Shown in pieces: positions 59,173-64,000 of a DNA stretch of 64,000 nt; the first letter of the stretch is position 1, and every line of letters begins with the position of its first letter. The translations under genes and the position numbers were made by a program. Under the pieces are notes generated by a model. It was given only the letters and a program-made list of their open reading frames with translations, ran no database searches and was not told the DNA's origin. The stretch is from Pohlia nutans (taxonomy: Eukaryota > Streptophyta > Bryopsida > Bryales > Mniaceae): positions 7,587,501 to 7,651,500 of the forward strand of contig CM040094.1 in the NCBI GenBank assembly GCA_022496805.1, in the 5' to 3' direction.

Positions 59173-62100
59173 ATGACAACATTTAATGCTAGGTTGGGTT
59201 GTTCTAATTTCTATGCTTTTATGTCCTTGAAGGATTTGATGATGGGAGATGTTTCAATGATAGAGACGGAGGCTTCTGAGAGCTTGGAGGCATTGGAAAA
59301 TTATACTGTTGATACTGCAGTGTCAATTGATGTAGCGGAAGATGACATTCGATCAAAGCAGAATTATAATTTTACGGCGTTGACAAATTCATTGCGCATC
59401 TTGCCATTGGAGAAATCTCGCATGAAAATTCCTTTGTGTCGGATGACAACGATGCTTTTTGTAAGGCCAAGTCTAAAAACGGATATTGAGAAGTTGGAGG
59501 CTGACTTCCTACATGAATATCGCGAAGGGGATAGGGTGTTTTAGGTATCCATGTTCAATGCAACAGGAACTGTGCTTGAAGTATCAGAAGTGGAGAAGGC
59601 TACTTGGGATCCTATATGGGTTGCCGAAAATGAGAAATTTGAACGACTCCTTTTATCCAACCCTGATTTAGCAATGTTTTCAAACAAAATGTTCTTCGTT
59701 TGGGATGGGAATCACAGACTGCAGGCTTGGATGAATGTCATTGGTGCGAAGCATTCTGATGAACCGTCATGGCATTATTCACTGGATTCCATTTGCCTTG
59801 ATCCAAAGGAGAGTGCAGGCCTCCTCTTGGATGCCATGCAAAGTATTAATGAGTAAGTCTATTTGGTTTTGACTATCCATTCATTTGGCTAGTATGAACT
59901 TCGAAAGATTTTAATTTCTTTTAGGTTTGTATTTGCAGCTCTGTTGAAAATTCTCATGTCAAGACAAATCTTGTCCATACTCTTCACCGCATTAGCTACT
60001 ATGGGCAGCTTCCACTAGAAAGCTATCGCACACTAATATCTCCGGAGAGCTATGCTCGATGTGAGAAGAGGACAAAATCAATATGGTTTCCTCTGATTGC
60101 TGATGTTTTTATGACTTTTCTATTTAAGGTGAGATATCTCCATTGAATAATGAGATCTCTTTATTCACATTTGTTATTATAATATTGTAGCATTTGATGA
60201 TCTGATTTTTCTATGTAGAGGGAAATTAGTGCCGCATCAGACGAGGCAGCTCGGATTTACAAAGAAATACGCCATTGGAAGAGAGGAGTTCTAAAGCGCT
60301 ATCTGAAGTGATGCACAGTGCGGCTATGAGTACCACTAAGGGACTTGTAAAGAGGTTCGAGAAATGGTCCGCTATTGCAGATCCTGCGCTCACACTAGGA
60401 TTTCTTGAACAGGTTTTATTTTCACTCATTTTTATGATTGATTATGAACTTATTCTTATGATTGATAAGTAGAACTTTGAAAGAATTTTAAAATAAAATT
60501 GACTTAAACTTTGGAATTGCCTATGGCAGGTGCAAGCGCATTACAATGTTTATTCAAAACCAGAAATGCATTTGGACAAGCTCCAAAGCATTGCAACAGC
60601 AACGACTGAATCTGCATATAAAGTACGATGGCTACATTGGTGGAATTCCAGTACCACGAACAAGTTAGCCATAAAGTTTCCAAAGGCACCAGTTGCACCC
60701 GTTTCTCTTTTACCGTGGTTGAATCGGGCTTCATTCTATGCTGGTGTAAGTGTTCACTTCATTTTCACTCATATGGTTTTTGGCTTTATAATTTCTTTCG
60801 ATTTATTCAATAAAATTATAATGTTATTTTTTTTTGAGTGTTCAGTTGAAGGAAATGGTAGTGAAAGAATTCAATTCAATTGTTGAGGGTAACAATATTA
60901 CTATTGTCACGATTGGAGAGGAAGAGCCAGATTCATTGGAAGATTATCTAGAGAAATGGAGAATTCTTCTTTGGGACAAAGCTTATAAGCCATTTTTCAT
61001 TGGACAAAAAGGTTTTCTCAAATCAACAGTATTTTTGACCTATGAGGAGAGTGAATTGGCTATGAAACGGCTCCTTTACTGGTATTCTAACTCATAAGGC
61101 CGTATTCGTTATATTGAGACGTTTCGCAATTTTGAGACGGAATGTTAGTTATTCAAAAATTCATTTAAAAACTAATAATTGAAACCGAAGAAATATAATG
61201 CTCAAATAGTGATTCTATAATGAAATGCTAAAAGTTGATGTTGTTACCTATTTATAAAAAATATACTAGTAAAGAGATAAAACGGTTTATTTTCGAGTCG
61301 AAAATAAAAATGAGACTGCAAAGAGTCTCAATATAATGAATATGACCTTTCATGTAGATTAATTCATTGAATTAATTTCAATCGATTGTATGTTTTGTTT
61401 TGACACTTATTCAATGCATTAACTCAATTCAACAAAATATGTAGGTACTTCAAGAGGCATTTGCTCCCACTAAAGGCAATTCAAAAAAGGGACATGCCAA
61501 AAAATTTCGATTCTTGGGTTGATAGGAATTCTGAGAGTTGTATCTACACCCCTGCACAATTGAAGAAATTTAGTCTTCCTCATCTGCAAAGTGGGGCATG
61601 GTACTTGGAGTGTGGTGGTCAATTTATTCCAGCTGAGGAAGATTCTCTCTTTACTACAATCAACAATGCATCTTCTGAAGAAGATGTTGCTCAAGTACTT
61701 CTTGATGATTCTGATGAAGATGTTCAAGTTGGAGCTTCTAAAGATGTTCCATTGACAACCAAAGAGGCAAAGAAAGCGCAACGTGTGGCACTAAAGGAGG
61801 CTCGTAGGGCTGAGAAGGTCATAGCAAAGGAATCGGCTAAAGTTGAAAGGGCGACAAAGAAAGCATCGAAATCTGTACCTTCAGATACTCAAAATTTTCC
61901 TACTTCGACATGTACAAGTTCTCCTAAATCACCTCCTTATATTGAAAAGCTTCCAAGAGATCAAGATCATTCTACTCTTGCTTCACACATTATCAATGCT
62001 ACTCAAAAATCTATTCTTGTTGGCAAGGCTCAAATGAAGGAATCTAAGGAGGATGATGACATTGAGGTATTGATTTTGAATGATTCAATTACAAAATTGA

Positions 62101-63781
62101 ATGTTGAACTGCTTCATGATGGCTCTAAGCGTCCCGAACACAAGTTAGCCTTCGATTTCATATCTAAGGTGAGTATTCATTTATGTTTAGGCAACGTGTT
62201 GGCATTTTATTGATGATTTTTTAATGAATGAATTATATCTAATATTAAGTTTGATGGCGTATAGGTTGGACAAGGTCGTACAAAGATGTTTGAGGGCTTG
62301 CTAGTGACTTCAGATACACGTGCTGCTATCGATCTTCTCATTGCCGATGTACCAGAGGACTTACCCATGCCTGGGATTTCTAAACCAGCCAATTCTGTTC
62401 CATCATGGAATATGTGGCCTGAATCATATTTCTATGATATTTTTGAGGTTGCAGATGAAAATATTCACGATGATGGGGCGTTTCTTCTTTTCTATCCAGA
62501 TAATGTTCAATTGAGAGCAGAGATTGTTGGGTTTTGCACTACTTTTCACTTCAAGTTATACAAAGATTGGTGGGGTTTCAATTCACTTCCATTGGCATCT
62601 TCTTCAGATCCAACATGCACGGTACATATTTGAATTGTCATGTATTTTTTTAATCACTTTCATGCCATGTTGTCATCAAATTCTTCATGTTCACTGCATG
62701 CTCTGTATTGCTCAGACAAAGCGCTTTTGGACTGCTTTATTGGTCCGCCAATATCCTCGAAATTCTCTAACAAAGCAATCTGCATTCTCATTCAGATCAA
62801 ATCCTGAGTTACTTGATGTTGGCATTAATGTAAATGACGATGGAATCGTACACAACTACACGGATCACGAGTCTTTGACAATGAATGGAAGTAATCTATG
62901 GAGAGGGCCTCGTGAGAAGCATCTTTGCCTACTTCAACAATTCATTGAAGCTTGCACAACACCAGGCGATGTTGTTGTGGACTTCTCTGCATCGACTGGT
63001 TAGTCATTGCGTGTATTTTATTTGTTTGTCTTTATTAATTGTTTTCTTGATTATTCTAGTACATATAAATTCATTTTTAACAACTGCAATCAATTTTTAT
63101 TTTCCAGGTGCAGCTGCTCAAGCTTGCCTCAACTCTGGTAGAAACTACTTTGGGTTTGAAGAGGATGAGGCTATCTTCAAGGTTGTTCTAGAAACCTCTT
63201 ATAACTGTGAAGACTCCACCTACGACATCCAAAGATGTGGATGAACCGGTGGCCAAAGAAGATCTTCAAGGAGGATTTCAAGATGTTGCGGGGATGATTC
63301 AGCCTCTAAAGCGTCGAAAGCACAACAAGTAAGTGCATGTAAGTGACCTCTATAAATTCTATACTTTTTGTTCATTTTCCTCTTTCCAAATTTCAATTTG
63401 CACATAATTATATAGTAATGTTTTTTTTGTTGTTGATTTATTCTTCATACTATGTCAATGTTATCATGTTATGACTATTGTGCATGTTTATATTTCAGAT
63501 GTACGGAGGAATTTTTATCGCCTAAACGTCCATTTTTTGGACGTGCTGATTTCTATCCAAGCCCACCAAAGTTGTATTGTCTTCCTCCTTATATTGAACC
63601 ACTTGCTTCTGTCCTAGCTAGACAGCCACCATCTCCAAAAAATCAACGTAGTCCAGCAACAGAGAATAATAGTACAACGCCATTTGTAGACGATTTTGCT
63701 AAAGAAGCTAGTAGAGATTCATCTGATAGTAAATGTGATGAACCACGTGGTATTGATCTTAGCAGTGATTCAGAATTATAG
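59173..63781 (+). pseudogene. ParB-like domain fused to bacterial-type N4/N6 DNA methyltransferase, intron-rich, decayed
   Basis: Ten exons: 59173-59852, 59939-60128, 60219-60412, 60530-60745, 60846-61081, 61445-62168, 62265-62621, 62716-62998, 63108-63328 and 63499-63781. All introns are GT-AG, and phases agree except where lesions occur. About 1,127 codons. The first exon holds a ParB/sulfiredoxin-like region: SLRILPLEKSRMKIPL, then FVWDGNHRLQAW at 59698-59733, the DGNHR signature. Exon 6 holds a charged coiled-coil linker (KKAQRVALKEARRAEKVIAK). Exons 7-9 hold the methyltransferase: IDLLIADVPEDLP in the place of the DPPY motif, REKHLCLLQQFIEA, then GDVVVDFSASTG in the place of the SAM-binding DPFxGSG motif, and GRNYFGFEEDEAIF. 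The catalytic motif is degenerate. Lesions: TAG at 59542-59544, a frameshift near 60273 (after YKEIRH) and a one-base excess near 63195 (after VVLE). The start at 59173 is tentative. Confidence 0.72.
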
Positions 63782-64000
63782 TTATTTTGATTTGTGGGAG
63801 ATTATTTATCTTTTCCATCTTTTGATGGTTTTCTTGTCGATTTGTTTTCTTTCCATTCATATTTATAATGCGGTGAGACTAAAAGAGCCACTACCTACAT
63901 ATTAGCTATTGCAAATTGATGAATTTTTCAAATGCTTTGAATGGTGTCATTGTTTTGAAGCTTTTGAATGTTATTACTACGCGGGAAGAGGTCCTTCAAG
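63782..64000 (+). other. 3' flank of the methyltransferase gene
   Basis: AT-rich sequence follows the stop at 63779-63781; it is presumed 3' untranslated region. Nothing else is recognised. Confidence 0.5.

Overview
The window looks like nuclear DNA of a land plant. The supporting genes are a plant-type ATL RING-H2 ligase, a plant-type COX6B with an acidic N-terminus, GT-AG introns, Stowaway and CACTA miniature elements, a Ty1/Copia element primed by initiator tRNA-Met, and short TTTAGGG runs. An apparently complete piggyBac element and a ParB-plus-DNA-methylase gene make me lean towards a seedless lineage (bryophyte, lycophyte or fern). That lineage call is inference only.

Layout. Positions 1-844 hold the last four exons of a zinc-type alcohol/formaldehyde dehydrogenase-like gene. 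Positions 2504-3919 (minus) hold a single-exon ATL-type E3 ligase. Positions 3.9-16.6 kb are intergenic and carry a 978-bp fold-back element, a CACTA-type miniature element, a 28-nt G run and piggyBac-type miniature elements. Positions 16598-19529 (minus) hold a seven-exon COX6B gene with two Stowaway elements in its introns.

Positions 20.6-44.8 kb are the debris of a roughly 3-kb non-coding block repeated in tandem (modules M1-M6 in the entries). Many transposons have inserted into it. Because the block is repeated, other copies serve as uninterrupted reference sites, so element ends and target-site duplications can be read directly. They are: three CACAAGAAG elements (ttc, ttt, ccc), CACTA elements (tcc, tga), a 5.7-kb piggyBac (TTAA), two piggyBac-type miniature elements (TTAA), a 3.7-kb Copia element (atttt), and a GC-rich double-hairpin insert (9-bp repeat). 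One copy also carries an (ATT)~48 expansion.

Positions 44.8-50.5 kb hold a decayed unknown retroelement-like ORF followed by an A-rich, G-poor tract. Positions 51.0-54.6 kb (minus) hold a broken two-exon Mutator-like transposase with a SWIM zinc finger. Positions 55.1-58.0 kb hold a small candidate gene. Positions 59.2-63.8 kb hold the most unusual locus: an intron-rich gene whose product joins a ParB-like region to a bacterial-type N4/N6 DNA methyltransferase-like region. It carries one in-frame stop and two frameshifts, and four copies of a short palindrome (ACCCTCG/CGAGGGT) lie at roughly 135-bp spacing just upstream.

All calls are from reading the sequence. No database search or alignment program was run, and repeat boundaries without a stated target-site duplication are approximate.
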